Assembly: GCA_964436345.1 (NCBI GenBank) | Contig: CAYTCC010000072.1 | Location: 1-7,164, forward strand | DNA length: 7,164 bases | Source: GCA-002694895 sp964436345 | GTDB lineage: Bacteria > Chloroflexota > Dehalococcoidia > Lucifugimonadales > GCA-002694895 | Reading direction: 5' to 3' | Shown here: one piece after another, positions 6,529 through 7,164 of the stretch | How positions within the stretch are numbered: position 1 is the first letter of the stretch | How the letters are laid out: the number at the start of each line of letters is the position of its first letter | Position numbers and translations under genes: made by a program | The notes under the pieces: generated by a model | Told to the model about the DNA's origin: nothing | Databases searched by the model: none | The model's input: the letters and a program-made list of their open reading frames with translations, nothing else

Positions 6529-7140
6529 ATGAAAAATAAAACAATAATTTTAGGGATAACCGGATCAATTGCTACTGGTAAATCAACAATTATCAACAAA
6601 CTTCTAAATGAATTTAATCCTGAATATTGTGATGCCGATAAATTAGTTCACACACTATATGAACCTGGAAAAGCTGCATATCATAGAATTATTGATATAT
6701 TTGGAAAAGGAATAATTGATAATAAAACAAAGTACATAGACCGGCAAAAATTAGGTGAAATAGTATTTAAGGATAAAAATTCTATGAAAAAGCTTACAGA
6801 TGCGATTGGAAATATTGGAATTGAAGTAAAAAATTTAGTTGATTCATGGACAGAAGATAACAAAAAAATTGGAATAGTAGAAGCAGTGAATTTAATTGAA
6901 GCTAATTATATTGCCTGGTGTGATGAAGTATGGTTATTTAAAGTAGACAATAATATTGCACTTAAAAGATTAAAAAACCGAAACAATTTATCTCAAAATG
7001 AAGCAAAAAAAAGAATTAAAAGCCAAACCCCTTGGGATAAAAGAGTAGATTATGCAAACTTCACTATAGATACAGATGGGAATATTGATGAAGTATATAC
7101 AAAAGTTAAAAAATTATATTTAGATTTAATTAAAATTTAA
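6529..7140 (+). CDS. coaE: Dephospho-CoA kinase (divergent CoaE)
   Basis: A 203-residue P-loop kinase from the chosen start, matching the usual CoaE length of about 200. CoaE phosphorylates dephospho-CoA with ATP in the last step of cytoplasmic CoA synthesis. Visible motifs are the Walker A GSIATGKS (12-19), DAD (35-37), EPG (45-47), IDRQKLGEIVF (70-80) and the lid/C-terminal pattern RIKSQTPWDKR (162-172) with ANFTID. Two usual CoaE signatures are altered: HP of the LHP motif is G94-N95, and PLLFE is replaced by EAVNLIEA (118-125). CDEVW (131-135) follows. I recall similar changes in Chloroflexota homologues, but cannot check. The ATG at 6529 places the P-loop at the normal distance from the N-terminus; no Shine-Dalgarno site is visible. 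A TTG at 6472 would start inside the palindrome and is unlikely. The gene is unrelated to its catabolic neighbours. Confidence 0.85.
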   Translation: MKNKTIILGITGSIATGKSTIINKLLNEFNPEYCDADKLVHTLYEPGKAAYHRIIDIFGKGIIDNKTKYIDRQKLGEIVFKDKNSMKKLTDAIGNIGIEVKNLVDSWTEDNKKIGIVEAVNLIEANYIAWCDEVWLFKVDNNIALKRLKNRNNLSQNEAKKRIKSQTPWDKRVDYANFTIDTDGNIDEVYTKVKKLYLDLIKI

Positions 7141-7164
7141 ACTTCAGAATTTAAAATCCCTTCT

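Noticed and set aside
6681..6863. A 60-codon minus-strand frame inside the coaE-like gene
   Set aside because: It is antisense to a conserved gene, and its hydrophobic composition simply reflects AT-rich reverse codons.
1..7164. CRISPR arrays, insertion sequences or toxin-antitoxin/defence genes
   Set aside because: I saw no regularly spaced repeats, transposase motifs, terminal inverted repeats or small paired genes on either strand.

Overview
The window is very AT-rich (about one third G+C by eye), densely packed bacterial DNA. It holds six protein genes and the 5' part of a tRNA-Gly gene, with no stretch over 100 bases left empty. Several genes have good Shine-Dalgarno sites (AAAGGA, GGAGA). 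The catabolic gene types (mandelate racemase-like enolase, SDR, YtcJ-like amidohydrolase, phosphotriesterase-like hydrolase, acetolactate-synthase-like TPP enzyme), together with a divergent CoaE carrying an EAVNLIEA/CDEVW-type segment, would fit an AT-rich marine lineage such as SAR202/Dehalococcoidia-like Chloroflexota. That placement is an inference from memory and no marker gene here proves it.

Layout. (1) Minus strand, from 2065 down to 1: an enolase-superfamily dehydratase/racemase gene, then an SDR gene 14 bp downstream, then a tRNA-Gly(TCC) gene with its own -10 box, cut by the left edge. (2) Plus strand, 2123-3715: an amidohydrolase gene transcribed divergently from the enolase gene; a TTGACA - 17 bp - TAATAT promoter lies between them. 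(3) Minus strand, 6440 down to 3724: a phosphotriesterase-family hydrolase gene and a TPP-dependent enzyme gene, essentially abutting and so one operon; its 3' end converges on the amidohydrolase gene with an 8-bp gap. (4) Plus strand, 6529-7140: a dephospho-CoA kinase-like gene, divergent from the operon in (3).

The five metabolic genes could form one catabolic route: SDR oxidation, lactone or ester hydrolysis by the phosphotriesterase-like enzyme, dehydration by the enolase-superfamily enzyme, TPP-dependent cleavage or decarboxylation of the keto acid, and amide or formamide release by the amidohydrolase. No transporter or regulator is in the window, so the substrate is unknown and the pathway is a hypothesis.

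The most striking non-coding signal is a perfect 45-bp inverted repeat (22-bp arms, 1-bp centre, 6460-6504) between the divergent hydrolase and coaE-like genes. Its centre carries candidate -10 boxes for both directions. It looks like an operator/bidirectional promoter, though an amplification or assembly artefact must be excluded. A 9-mer from its arms (TTAATTGAC) recurs in the other divergent promoter region at 2065-2073.
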